Assembly: GCA_963210315.1 (NCBI GenBank)
Contig: OY723256.1
Location: 930,001-994,000 of the forward strand
Length of the DNA stretch: 64,000 bases
Origin: Rhynchopus euleeides
Taxonomy: Eukaryota > Euglenozoa > Diplonemea > Diplonemida > Diplonemidae
Reading direction: 5' to 3'
The first letter of the stretch is position 1, and each line of letters opens with the position of its first letter. The notes beneath the pieces are model-generated. The model was given only the letters and a program-made list of their open reading frames with translations, did no database searches and had not been told where the DNA came from. Shown piece by piece: positions 53,951-63,894 of this stretch. The translations under genes and the position numbers were made by a program.

Positions 53951-54452
53951 AAGGGGGGATGGGGGGGGGGGCGGCGTGCCAGGTCGTCTGTCCGTGATGT
54001 GGTTCCTGTGCTGTTCGGTGGGCGGGTGGGGGGGGGGGGGATGACGAATTCTGTCTCGATGTCTGATGACATCGAGGGTGTTGAAGGGACTGGGGGGGGG
54101 GGGGGGGGCGATGAATCCTGATGACGGACGAGTATGTGAAGGAATCTGACGAGGGCAGTGGTGTTCAAGAATAGTGCAACCCAGTAAGTATCGCATACGA
54201 TAATCCCATTATCGTATACGACCGGATACGATAATTATTATCGTATGCGATAACATACGATAATGGGATTATCGTATGCGATAATATACGATAATAATTA
54301 TCGTATCCGTTCGTATACGATAATGGGATTATCGCATCATACGATAATGGATTATCGTATGCGATAATAAATTATCGTATGCGATAATTTTCCGAAAATT
54401 ATCGTATCTGGTATATGTGCGATAATAATTATCGTTTGCACTGTATGCCTAG

Positions 54453-55669
54453 GGGGGGGGGTGTGGTGGCTGGTTAGCCATCTGTTGCGGGCAGACATGA
54501 CTTTTGTGGCGGTGCTGACAAAAGTGCCGCAGGGCATGGGGGTGGTGGGCGGGGGGATGGGGTGGCATTCTGGCATCCCCCAGGAGTGGCATCATGACGC
54601 CCACTCCAATATATTTTGGTGTCATGAACAGATCCCGCTTGAGAGCTGGCTGATACGCAGTGCAGCAGAGGATGGAAAAAAATATACAAATGCAGCGTGT
54701 TCACTCTTCTCGTGGAATAGAACGGGTTATATATGTCGCTGGCATTGCAACGCCTGCAGCACCCTGGCTCACTTACGCTGCTTCCTCGAAATATCTGCCG
54801 CTGCAGGCACTTGTGTCACACGGCTGTGAAATCGTGTGCTCACAGCGCCCACAGCTCGCCATCCGCAAAAGAACATCACAAAAAATAACCAAAAAAACAA
54901 CACCCTGGTATCCCGGTGCCTGGTGGTTGCCTTGCAAAGTGGAAGGGGGGTGGGGCACCAACGAGGCATTGCCCATAACAATAACCATATCCCAGCGGGC
55001 TCCCGCAGGGGTTGGTGTATTTGTCTGGGAAGGCGTCGTGGATTCTTTCGGAAGAAAGGGAGGTACCACTCCCACTCCACTACAGGCAGGCATCACCAAA
55101 CAAGCAGGGTTGTTATAGCAAGGGCGGGTCAGGCAGCGCCAGATGAGTCGTTGTTCAGGCCGACATTACCCAGCACGGCTCCATTTATGCTGCCTTTCGG
55201 ATAACCACAATTTTGACGGGAGAATCCGACGCATCGCGTGGCTGTGAAGTCGCCATCAAAGAACAGAGATGGTGGTCGGATCCTCGTGGCTCGTTGCCGT
55301 CACCCGGACCTTGCGGTGGCTGATGCCAATACTGGGAAACATTGCCTTCAAGGGTGGGGAGGGGGGGTCACGATAAAAGCAATGTGCAGAGAGCCGATCT
55401 CCCTTCACGAACTGGAATTGGGAACGGGGGGGGAGGGGGGGGGGGGGTGATCAAGCCTGTATCAAGCCCTGCCGCGACAGGCTGGAAAGCCTGGAAACGG
55501 GAGGGGGGGAGGGGGAGGGGCTTTGCTATGGGTCAAACACTCTACATCAAGACCTGGGCTCTATCAACGGTGGTAATGGCACCCGGGTCTTTCACAGGAG
55601 ACATTTTTTTCGACGCTGGGACGATATGAATATGGCCTCGTCCATAAACCCCCCCCCCCCCCCCAAATA
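54453..55669. other. Intergenic, nothing recognised
   Basis: A G-rich edge next to the hAT end, then mixed sequence with G runs near 55427-55447 and a C14 run near 55651-55664. No supported gene. Confidence 0.45.
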
Positions 55670-56219
55670 CCGTAATGAACGATTTTGAACGATTTTTGGC
55701 CGTGCTCGTAGCATTCCCCGTTGAGGGGGTCGCTATTTCGTGTTCTCCTGGCCGCACGGAGGCATTGCCTTACGTCGCCTCTTCCTCTTTTCCTTTGGTG
55801 GTGTGTTGGTCTGGCACAGAGGGCGGGACCGTGCTGATATGCACAGTGACGACTCTCCCTTTTGTTTTGTGCCCGCCTCCACCGAGATTCGGCTGATGCC
55901 TCTCAGACTGGGGGCGGGCGGTCGCCGACGCTGACGCGCCTGGCGGCCTGTGGTAAGTGACGTGGGGCTGGGATGGGGGGGGGGGGGGTGCTGGGAGGTC
56001 GGGCCGAAGCCCTTGTTCTCTGATGATGTTATTTGGTTCACGCGTTCAGGTAGTCCTTCTCGCCGTGCTCCGTTACCCCTGCCTCGGCCAGGTAGCGCAG
56101 CGCCTCCTTGCAGTTGTGCAACAGCAGGTTGTGCACGTTTGTGGCTGTGAGGTGGTGTCGGGCCGACGCTGTCGCGGGGCAGCCGAAGAAGAGGTGCTTC
56201 AGTGAGACCCCAGGCGGGG
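55670..56219 (-). mobile_element. 5'-truncated LINE, copy 2
   Basis: A minus-strand copy of the same LINE as at 43-45 kb. It retains only the last ~60 codons of ORF2 (GVSLKHLFFGCPATASARHH to the stop near 56039), the complete 3' UTR and the tandem TCGTTCAAAA tail (55677-55696). It diverges abruptly at about 56219, the 5' truncation point, next to a T10 run. Compared with copy 1, the protein end differs slightly (EHGEKDYLNA versus EHSEKDYLIS). Confidence 0.85.
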
Positions 56220-57615
56220 GGTGGCCCGTTTTTTTTTTCCCTCTTGTGTCCCATGCCTTGTTTGCAGTGATCGCATTGTTGGCCATCCTTGCTGTAGTTC
56301 GGCATGCCGCCCTTCCCACCTTCCCCCACCCCCTCCCCGGCGGTTTTGCTCTCCGTGTGGTTTGGTGGTACTGGTGAGCCATCTGGGGAAAGAACCTTGA
56401 CAATCCCGGGCCGGCAGTACGTTCGTCACCCCCACGGGCTCGGCCGGTTTCTAAACCTTTAGGCAATCTACGTCCGCAGGCCAAGAACCCGGTGTGCAGA
56501 TGCACGTTGGGAGCCCCCTGAAGTCCGCACACGCCCTCTCTGAGTAGTCCCCGACCAAGCGCTGGCCTCTCTGACCGACTACCATGCCGCCGCAGGCCAA
56601 GAACCCGGTGTGCCGAAGCACATTGGGAGCCCCCTGAAGTCAACACAGCACCCCGCCAGTGGCTCCAGCTGTCCCTCCCCATGTCAGAGTTGACGGAAAA
56701 AGGCGGACCCTCTTTTGTCCCAGTGCTCCGTGCTATGCACTGGGACCCCGTTGCCCAGGCGGACCAGCCTGGGGGAGCCCTCGGGGTGTGGGGTTGAGTT
56801 TTACGACTTCCCTAGGTCTTAGGTAGTTTAAGGTCGTGCCCAGGACCTGGTAGCAGAGGTAGGTTACCATACCGTAGGTTAACATACCGTAATCTAGGGA
56901 TTTTTTCAGGTTTTCGCCCGTTTCCGACCATCTACACCCCTCTGTCACACGCCAGACACCCACAAAACCCATACCGCACCTCCGGATGTGGTCTCAGAGG
57001 GCATGAGACATTATTTGAAACTGGCGGGGGAGGGAGGTATCCAACAGACCTCTCCAGCTGGGCGCAGAGGATGCATTGATATAGTTGCCCCCCGACACAC
57101 AATCACCATGCTGCTTGGCTTTGCACCACACTGGGAGGGGGCTTCCCCCCTTAAGCCCACCCATGCATGCGCCATGTCTTGGAGAGGGGCAGCTTTTATG
57201 CCGATCGGGCCACATCCCCTGTTTCCAACAAAAAATAACACGAAAAAAATTACTACATTTCGTATTGTAGTTTGGGATAGCGTGCTGGCATCGCAGAGTG
57301 TCCCCTAGAGTCCACACTGTGAGAACCGGGCCGCTATCCTACTCCTGCTCTACGTGACACCACACGGTTTCGCTCTCCTCCTCGTTGCGCTGTAAAGGAG
57401 GGTGACACACAACCGGAAGCTGGAGGAAGCCGAGGACTAAATTCCCAAAGGCCAGACCCCACCAGGCTATCCCACACACAGTTCATAATATCAATATTGT
57501 GCACCCCCCCTCACGCACGCACTTGGATTGATGACTACACCACTTGTATTGACCATCAGTGTATGCCACAAGACTCGGATACTCACCGCACCACCACACC
57601 ACACCCGCCTCTCTG
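56220..57615. other. Intergenic with a 52-bp direct repeat and a dispersed structured repeat
   Basis: Direct repeats of ~52 bp (CCGCAGGCCAAGAACCCGG to GAGCCCCCTGAAGTC) lie at 56474-56525 and 56590-56641. Palindromic TACCATACCGTAGGTTAACATACCG-like sequence (given in parts: GGTTACCATACC, GGTTAACATACC) is near 56860-56892. At 57271-57350 is a copy of the element at 7331-7410. No gene is supported. Confidence 0.5.
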
Positions 57616-59118
57616 CTAAGGATTGATATCGATGGATATGCCGAGGTCACCCGGGTCCTGGTTGTCCAACAGCTGCTTCTTCCCCACCATCTGCGTCTCC
57701 GACTCGGGGCCGCTGCTGCTGCAGGGCGTGCTGTCCCCCAGCGCCTCGCGAGCGCCGCTGCCACCCCCGGGGCAGATGTGCGACCTGCACATCCACATCA
57801 ACGCGCTGAGCAGGACCAGCGAGCATACGATACACACGGCGAGGAAAGCGGCAGATGCTTTGTCCGATTCTGCGGCAGACCTGCCGAACCGGAGCTGCCC
57901 GCCTGTCATGGAGGCCAGCAGCAGGAAGGGGTCGTCCTTATGCCTCACCACCACAGAGATCCGCGACAGGTCCACGCTGCGGGGGTGCCGGGAGTGCGGG
58001 CAGGACACCACCTCATACGTCGCGATGTCCCCTCCATCCGAGGCACACCCCGAGTCGAGCACCCACCTGCCCTCCACCCAGGCCACCACCAGGCAGACCA
58101 GCGACAGCTTATAGTGCACTGTGCAGGAGGACTTCCCCTGATACGCACCGCGCGACCCATAGACGCACTGCTTCATGTTGCCGGTGCGGGACGTCACCTC
58201 CTTCGTGAGGGGCAGCTCCTCCGGCAGCGTGAAGTAGTCCGACAGGGTCAGGAGGGACGGGGCAGACACACCCCACTCCGACCTGTCGCTGTCCTGCCCA
58301 GGCACTGCCGCACCTTCGTATTTATAGTGGAGCGGCGTGTAGGGGTGCAGGTCTTCCCCCTTGTCGGCAATGGCAACCTCTGAGGTGTCGGAGGCAAGGG
58401 GGAGTGACACGACGGTGTCTGTCGGGTCGCGGAGGCCGGAGAGGGCAAGCGTGTTGGGGAGGGTGCTGAAGAGGGGGCGGGACTCCTGCTGCCAGCGGGC
58501 GACTGCGGTGTTGTAGAGGTCGACAGCTTCGAATCGGGCGTGCTGCTTCACCTCGCGGTTAGAGCGTTCGTAAACCCCAAGGCCTCCGAAGGCGAGTGTG
58601 CCGAGGACAAGGGGGACAATCCACAGCCACTCCGTGTCCCGGTCCGGGTGTGGCACCTCGGTGCGGAAGGGTGGTTTCTTCTTCCATAAGGCGGGTGGGC
58701 GTGGGCGCCCCGTGCCCAACCCCTTGCGCTTGCCCCGCTCGATGACAAGCGACCCCTCGGTTGGGGACAGGCAGTAGTACCCTGCTGGTGAGCGCAGCTC
58801 CACCGGGGTCCCAAGCGAGCTGATGGAGGAGTCCGTTGTGAACGCTTCCGCCCCCTGCCCACTAGGGGCAGGGGGGGTGAGGGTGGGGTGTGGGGTGGGT
58901 TGCGCCTGGCGCGGCTCTGATGCTTGCTGTGTCCCGCACAAGGTGTGTGCAGCGGTGATTCACTCCTCCTCCCTCCCGATGGATCCGGTGCCCGCTGCGA
59001 GTGTAATGGCGTGAAGGCCCGGGTCCCCTGAGTGGAAGGGCGGTGAGGTGCGGAGGCAGGCTGTGACATCTCCCTCCAAACGAGAAGGAGGCAAGGGTTG
59101 GGGGTCGGGTGTGGACAT
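57616..59118 (-). CDS. Two-TM membrane protein, hypothetical; predicted two-exon gene
   Basis: The main frame (57616-58959) has no ATG before its first TM segment, so I infer an intron. Exon 1 is 59118-58964, starting at ATG with MSTPDPQPLP; exon 2 is 58861-57616. The intron, 58963-58862 (102 nt), begins GTGAAT and ends with a long C-rich tract and CCCCTAG. The join keeps frame and gives 466 residues. Predicted topology: a cytosolic basic N-terminal region, TM1 at about 130-149 (LWIVPLVLGTLAFGGLGVYE), a ~240-residue lumenal or extracellular domain with several Cys, TM2 at about 389-409 (AAFLAVCIVCSLVLLSALMW), and a short acidic Ser-rich tail. I do not recognise the family. Upstream ATGs in the same frame as exon 1 exist, so the start is not settled. 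Confidence 0.62.
58862..58963 (-). other. Predicted 102-nt spliceosomal intron
   Basis: GT-AG boundaries (GTGAAT...CCCCTAG) in the two-TM gene. The last ~40 nt are almost pure C/A with pyrimidine dominance (CCCACCCCACACCCCACCC, then CCCCCCTGCCCC). Reading through it meets TGA at the donor in the exon-1 frame. Removing it fuses the two frames exactly, creating a split Asp codon (GA|T). Confidence 0.55.
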
Positions 59119-59445
59119 GAGAGGCCATCCAGGCGGCATACTCGACCCTTCTTTAGATGCCGCCCCAACCACCACCCCTCCCCCGTACATGGTGGTCACC
59201 AAAGCAATGTGTACATACAACAAGAGGGGGGGGGGGAAATCGCAGCAAGGGTGCGTGTGTCGGGGAGGGGGGGTCGTTTCTTTGGAAACAAAAGAGCAGA
59301 CAACACGGCGGGGGCAGTGAAGGAAGGAAGCGCTAGCTTGATCTCCCTTCACTCAAACACGGCAGTCCAGCCCTGAACTGCAGCCGGCTAGACGGCTCTG
59401 GCTACGAGCGTCGTGAACCCACCTCATCCCACCACCACACGAACA

Positions 59446-60525
59446 TCAACGCGGTGCTTTCTTCGCCGCCTTCATGACCCGCGCCACAGTCCCTAACACC
59501 GCCTCCTGTGCCTCGTCTGGCTGGGGCTGCATATCCACGGGGAGCTCCTGCGAGGGCAGCAGGATGATGGAATGGCACCCACACGCAACACGGAGCTTTG
59601 TTGGGGACGCTACGGGGCCGGGCGACGATGGCGATGCCCCTCTGTTCCCCACCCGCCTCGGCGAGGATGCCGCCCGCGGCAGCGGCAGCGACGACGACGG
59701 CAGCACTGGGGGCTCCGGCAGCGGCTTCGCCGACCGCACCACCCCACAGGCACCCCCCTCCCAGGGGTAGCACGAGGCAGCGCAGGTGTCTGACCAGCGC
59801 ACCCACACCCACGCCGCGTCTGCCCGCTCCACCACGCCGAGACAACCGGGGCCTCCATCCTGGGTGCCCCACCGCCAATACCTCGGGTTGCGCTCCACAC
59901 AGTCACCGGGCCTCAGCGGGTGGGACCGTGTCGGGCTCTGGGAGATGACCTCACGCTGCAACGTGTCGCTCAGAGGCGACAGGAGATGGCCCGGCATGCT
60001 GAGGCGCCCCGACGGAAGCTCGCTGATGGGGCTCGCGTCGGGAAAGGCATCCTCAAAGCGGACAGAGGGCTTCGGGATGAGGTAGCCCTCCTGCTCCCGC
60101 TGGTGGGTGGAACGGAGGCGGCGGGGCGAGGGTGATTCGGAGAAGCGCTGCTGCGAGGTGCGCAGCTTCGCCTGCACCTTGACAAGCCCCCCGCAGACCG
60201 CATCGCGCTTCCGGATGAATGTGAGGTGCTCCTCCAGATCGGCCTCCATCCGAATATCCCCAGCAGGAAGCGATGGTGGCTTCCTCATCTCCTCCATCAC
60301 GTTGAAGACATCCACAGGCACATCACCCACCCCAAAAGGAAGTGACTCCGCGACTGACGCAGTGTCGCATGCCTGCTTCACCCCCTTTGGCGATCCCCTC
60401 TGCGGGCTCTGCGGCGTGGTGGTGTTGCGGTGTCGGTGTCGGCGGGGGCTGCAAGATGCAACCCGGCCTGTCACACGCTGGTATCGGTCGCATGCGGTGG
60501 TGAAGGAGGTTGCGTGGTGGGACAT
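59446..60525 (-). CDS. MIB/HERC2-domain protein
   Basis: 359 residues from the ATG at 60525. A single MIB/HERC2-type domain at about 205-262 is clear: RPGDCVERNPRYWRWGTQDGG and CLGVVERADAAWVWVRWSD carry the W-x-W-G-x-Q-D-G-G core and the V-x-V-x-W strand. In Mind bomb and HERC2 this domain sits in ubiquitin ligases and binds substrates, but no RING, HECT or ankyrin region is present here, so the protein may be an adaptor or a truncated relative. The N-terminal ~200 residues are Ser/Pro/Arg-rich. The C-terminus includes a cysteine/hydrophobic patch (CGCHSIILL) and a basic end. The first ~40 codons follow a (GGGGT)n-type tract and might be replaced by an upstream exon. Confidence 0.75.
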   Translation of the reverse strand: MSHHATSFTTACDRYQRVTGRVASCSPRRHRHRNTTTPQSPQRGSPKGVKQACDTASVAESLPFGVGDVPVDVFNVMEEMRKPPSLPAGDIRMEADLEEHLTFIRKRDAVCGGLVKVQAKLRTSQQRFSESPSPRRLRSTHQREQEGYLIPKPSVRFEDAFPDASPISELPSGRLSMPGHLLSPLSDTLQREVISQSPTRSHPLRPGDCVERNPRYWRWGTQDGGPGCLGVVERADAAWVWVRWSDTCAASCYPWEGGACGVVRSAKPLPEPPVLPSSSLPLPRAASSPRRVGNRGASPSSPGPVASPTKLRVACGCHSIILLPSQELPVDMQPQPDEAQEAVLGTVARVMKAAKKAPR

Positions 60526-60560
60526 CGTGTGGGGTGGGGTGGGGTGGGGGGAGTGCGGCG
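60526..60560 (-). promoter_or_regulatory. (GGGGT)n / C-rich tract before the MIB/HERC2 gene
   Basis: Three GGGGT units followed by GGGGGG at 60531-60551, C-rich on the coding strand, end 5 bp from the ATG. It parallels the tract in front of the GTPase gene at 29367-29391. It could be a 5'-UTR element, an intron polypyrimidine tract or a G-quadruplex. Confidence 0.35.
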
Positions 60561-60703
60561 GTCAAGTGTCGTCACCGCAAACCCATCCCCCAGCTGGGAG
60601 GGGCTCCCTCGTCTCGGGAGTGCCCCCTGTGGTGGTGTGGGTGTGTGATGGAAGAGGGGGGAGGGGAGGATGGGTGATGCGGTGTTGATGTGACGTGTGT
60701 CTG

Positions 60704-62271
60704 GGTTCTTCGATGGCGACTTCACCAATCAGAGAAGATACCTCTGTCGGAGCACTAGCCTTCGTCAGGATACTCGTGGAACATTCATCTCGATTCTTCG
60801 ATGGCGACTTCACCAATCAGAGGAGAACCACTCTGTCGGAGCACTAGCCTTCGTCAGGATGCTGGTGTGACAATCATCTCGGTTCTTCGATGGCGACTTC
60901 ACCAATCAGAGAAGAGATCTCTGTCGGAGCACTAGCCTTCGTCAGGATTCTGGTGTAACATTCATCTCGATTCTTCGATGGCGACTTCACCAATCAGAGG
61001 AGAACCACTCTGTCGGAGCACTAGCCTTCGTCAGGATACTCGTGGAACAATCAGCTCGGTTCTTCGATGGCGACTTCACCAATCAGAGGAGAACCACTCT
61101 GTCGGAGCACTAGCCTTCGTCAGGATGCTGGTGTGACAATCATCTCGGTTCTTCGATGGCGACTTCACCAATCAGAGAAGAGATCTCTGTCGGAGCACTA
61201 GCCTTCGTCAGGATTCTGGTGTAACATTCATCTCGATTCTTCGATGGCGACTTCACCAATCAGAGGAGAACCACTCTGTCGGAGCACTAGCCTTCGTCAG
61301 GATACTCGTGGAACAATCAGCTCGGTTCTTCGATGGCGACTTCACCAATCAGAGGAGAACCACTCTGTCGGAGCACTAGCCTTCGTCAGGATGCTGGTGT
61401 GACAATCATCTCGGTTCTTCGATGGCGACTTCACCAATCAGAGAAGAGATCTCTGTCGGAGCACTAGCCTTCGTCAGGATACTCGTGGAACAATCAGCTC
61501 GGTTCTTCGATGGCGACTTCACCAATCAGAGAAGATACCTCTGTCGGAGCACTAGCCTTCGTCAGGATACTCGTGGAACATTCATCTCGATTCTTCGATG
61601 GCGACTTCACCAATCAGAGGAGAACCACTCTGTCGGAGCACTAGCCTTCGTCAGGATGCTGGTGTAACATTCATCTCGGTTCTTCGATGGCGACTTCACC
61701 AATCAGAGAAGATACCTCTGTCGGAGCACTAGCCTTCGTCAGGATTCTGGTGTAACATTCATCTCGATTCTTCGATGGCGACTTCACCAATCAGAGGAGA
61801 ACCACTCTGTCGGAGCACTAGCCTTCGTCAGGATACTCGTGGAACAATCAGCTCGGTTCTTCGATGGCGACTTCACCAATCAGAGAAGAGATCTCTGTCG
61901 GAGCACTAGCCTTCGTCAGGATGCTGGTGTGACAATCATCTCGATTCTTCGATGGCGACTTCACCAATCAGAGGAGAACCACTCTGTCGGAGCACTAGCC
62001 TTCGTCAGGATGCTGGTGTAACATTCATCTCGGTTCTTCGATGGCGACTTCACCAATCAGAGAAGATACCTCTGTCGGAGCACTAGCCTTCGTCAGGATT
62101 CTGGTGTAACATTCATCTCGATTCTTCGATGGCGACTTCACCAATCAGAGGAGAACCACTCTGTCGGAGCACTAGCCTTCGTCAGGATACTCGTGGAACA
62201 ATCAGCTCGGTTCTTCGATGGCGACTTCACCAATCAGACAAGATACCTCCGTCGGAGCACTAGCCTTCGTC
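60704..62271. repeat. 18-copy ~88-bp tandem array with three unit variants
   Basis: Every unit contains GGCGACTTCACCAATCAGA and CGGAGCACTAGCCTTCGTC. A variable segment between them defines three types: A (AGAAGATACCTCTG), B (AGGAGAACCACTCTG) and C (AGAAGAGATCTCTG). The order from 60704 is A B C B B C B B C A B A B C B A B A'. The linker after each unit also varies between a few forms (ATACTCGTGGAAC, ATGCTGGTGTGAC, ATTCTGGTGTAAC). Variants recur in blocks (C-B-B three-unit motif), pointing to multi-unit amplification. Short open frames inside are explained by the repeat. It lies between the MIB/HERC2 gene's upstream region and the cyclophilin gene. Confidence 0.93.
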
Positions 62272-63291
62272 TCTAGCTGTTGGTCACACTTATCTTCCTG
62301 GATCGCAGACCCTCCGCACTGCAATGCTGGAGGAGCAACCAAACAAGTCGCAGAAACACAAGGCCGCAAAGGAGGTGGGTGGTCGCTGGGCAGACAAGAG
62401 TGATGCAAAGAAAACCGCGACCCACTCGGAGCATCGCCAGCAGACGGCAGGGCGGGGCAGCAGGCGGGGCGGTTGCTGGGGACAAGGGATCTCAGATATT
62501 CCGGCAGGCTACTGGGCTCTTCGGGCGAGGCTGGGTTCTCGCCAGAGGCACACCACCAACCCACAGACACCCACCCCCCTCCATCTGCCCTGCTTCTCCT
62601 GTTCGTTGGATGCTCTCAAACCACGTTAAAATTAGCTGAAAAACACACTGCCTGTTGGCAAACCTGCTTCCTTGCTGTGTATCATCGACACAACACGCCG
62701 TGCAGAATCAGTGCTTCCGCCATCAGGTTTTTTGGGAGCTCCTTGCGGCTCACAATACACCACCCTTCCCCCCCTCGCCCCTCCACCCCAACTGCCCATC
62801 ACGGAGACTTCGCTAGAAATAGAACACAGACCGGCATATCAGACAGGGTCAAAGGTTGCCATATGCCGCGTCCATAAGCCACTTGCGGGAAGCAGGCCCT
62901 CATACATAACACACACACACACAATCATTTCTTTGGTGTCGACGGCCAACAATCCCCGACAGGCATGATGCCCGGCAATGACGGATAGAATGACGCAAAC
63001 CATTTATATCGAGCGCAGAGCACACCGAACGAACTCCGATTCAACCCCCCCGCCTTGCCTCGGGGTTTATCGACGTGAAATGCGCAAATCCCGATGTGGC
63101 ATGCTTGATTCAGTGAGAAACCGCCACCACCGCCGTCCCTCTCTCTCTCGTTTCCCACGCAGCACCCTCGACGCCTCAGAGGGCAAGCCGCTTCGGAGAC
63201 AGGTGGGCTCACTCACACACACACAGTGTGTGTGCAATACCACCCTTTTCTCACCCGCATGCATGGGTTAACTCGTCAACTCATCAGTTCA
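62272..63291. other. Intergenic between the tandem array and the cyclophilin gene
   Basis: About 1 kb without a supported gene. A (CA)n tract lies near 62909-62922 and 63211-63232. The 3' flank of the cyclophilin gene is here. Confidence 0.5.
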
Positions 63292-63894
63292 TCAGTTCTT
63301 GCTCTTGGGCTTCCAGTCGAGCTTGCCCGACTTGGTGATCTTCACCTCCTTCACGGGGCGGTCGGACTCGCCCGTCGGGTTGTTTTCAATCGCCTTCACA
63401 AGCTTCATGCCTGAAACCACCTTGCCGAACACGACGTGCTTCTCGTCAAGGTGCGGGGTCTCCCCGACGGTGATGAAGAACTGGGACCCGTTGGTGTTCT
63501 TGCCAGCGTTGGCCATCGACAGGCACCCCTTGAAGTGCTTGTGGGTGAAGTTCTCGTCGTCAAACTTCTCCCCCCAGATGGACTTCCCGCCACGCCCGTC
63601 GCCGCTTGTGAAGTCACCCCCCTGCAGCATGAACCCCTTGATGACCCTGTGGAAGCTCGACTCCTGGAAGCCAAACCCGAGGTCGCCGGATGCAAGCTTC
63701 TCGAAGTTCTCCACTGTCTTGGGGACGTCGTCGCCGAACAGCCCGATCACAATCTGGCCCATGTCCTCACCCCCGATGCTGATGTCGAAGAACACCTTGC
63801 TGGTCACCTTCCCACCAGACTTCTTCGCGGCGTCCACCCCGGTGGACAGCAGCAGTGCACCCACTGCCATGCACATCACTGCGGTGCGCGTCAT
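63292..63894 (-). CDS. Secretory-pathway cyclophilin (peptidyl-prolyl isomerase)
   Basis: 200 residues from the ATG at 63894, chosen because it opens a signal peptide ([22 protein letters not shown]); upstream in-frame sequence is low-complexity leader. The cyclophilin fold is complete: [36 protein letters not shown] (the catalytic Arg of FHR), [15 protein letters not shown] and [12 protein letters not shown]. It would catalyse proline cis-trans isomerisation of proteins in the ER, like cyclophilin B. The residue equivalent to the cyclosporin-contacting Trp (W121 in human CypA) is His ([10 protein letters not shown]), which often lowers cyclosporin affinity. The C-terminus (WKPKSKN) has no KDEL-type retention signal. 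No intron is needed. Confidence 0.93.
   Translation of the reverse strand: MTRTAVMCMAVGALLLSTGVDAAKKSGGKVTSKVFFDISIGGEDMGQIVIGLFGDDVPKTVENFEKLASGDLGFGFQESSFHRVIKGFMLQGGDFTSGDGRGGKSIWGEKFDDENFTHKHFKGCLSMANAGKNTNGSQFFITVGETPHLDEKHVVFGKVVSGMKLVKAIENNPTGESDRPVKEVKITKSGKLDWKPKSKN

Larger units (their letters stand above)
51127..54452 (+). mobile_element. Apparently intact hAT-superfamily DNA transposon with palindromic subterminal arrays
   Basis: The terminal inverted repeats are TAGGCATACAGTGCAAACGA (51127 onward) continuing to TAATTATTATCGCA, matched exactly in inverse orientation at 54418-54452. They include the CAGTG start typical of hAT ends. Just inside, both ends carry arrays of palindromic TACGATAAT(T/G)ATTATCGTA-like units: about 100 bp on the left (51141-51235) and about 250 bp on the right (54190-54436), in dense tandem. 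The single gene between encodes a hAT transposase. If the element starts at CAGTG, the 8-bp flanks are TAGGCATA and TATGCCTA, which are mutual reverse complements rather than a direct duplication, so the TIR probably extends outward. Confidence 0.85.

Noticed and set aside
52763..54196. Minus-strand frame of ~477 codons opposite the transposase
   Set aside because: It overlaps the hAT transposase coding sequence and has no recognisable domain; a shadow of GC-rich coding DNA.
51127..54452. 8-bp target-site duplication TAGGCATA / TATGCCTA for the hAT element
   Set aside because: The two flanks are reverse complements of each other, and the G/C runs outside also match in inverse orientation, so they are better read as part of an extended TIR.
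60704..62271. CRISPR array
   Set aside because: Units are near-identical over their full ~88 bp with only a few variant forms. There are no unique spacers, no cas genes, and the setting is eukaryotic.
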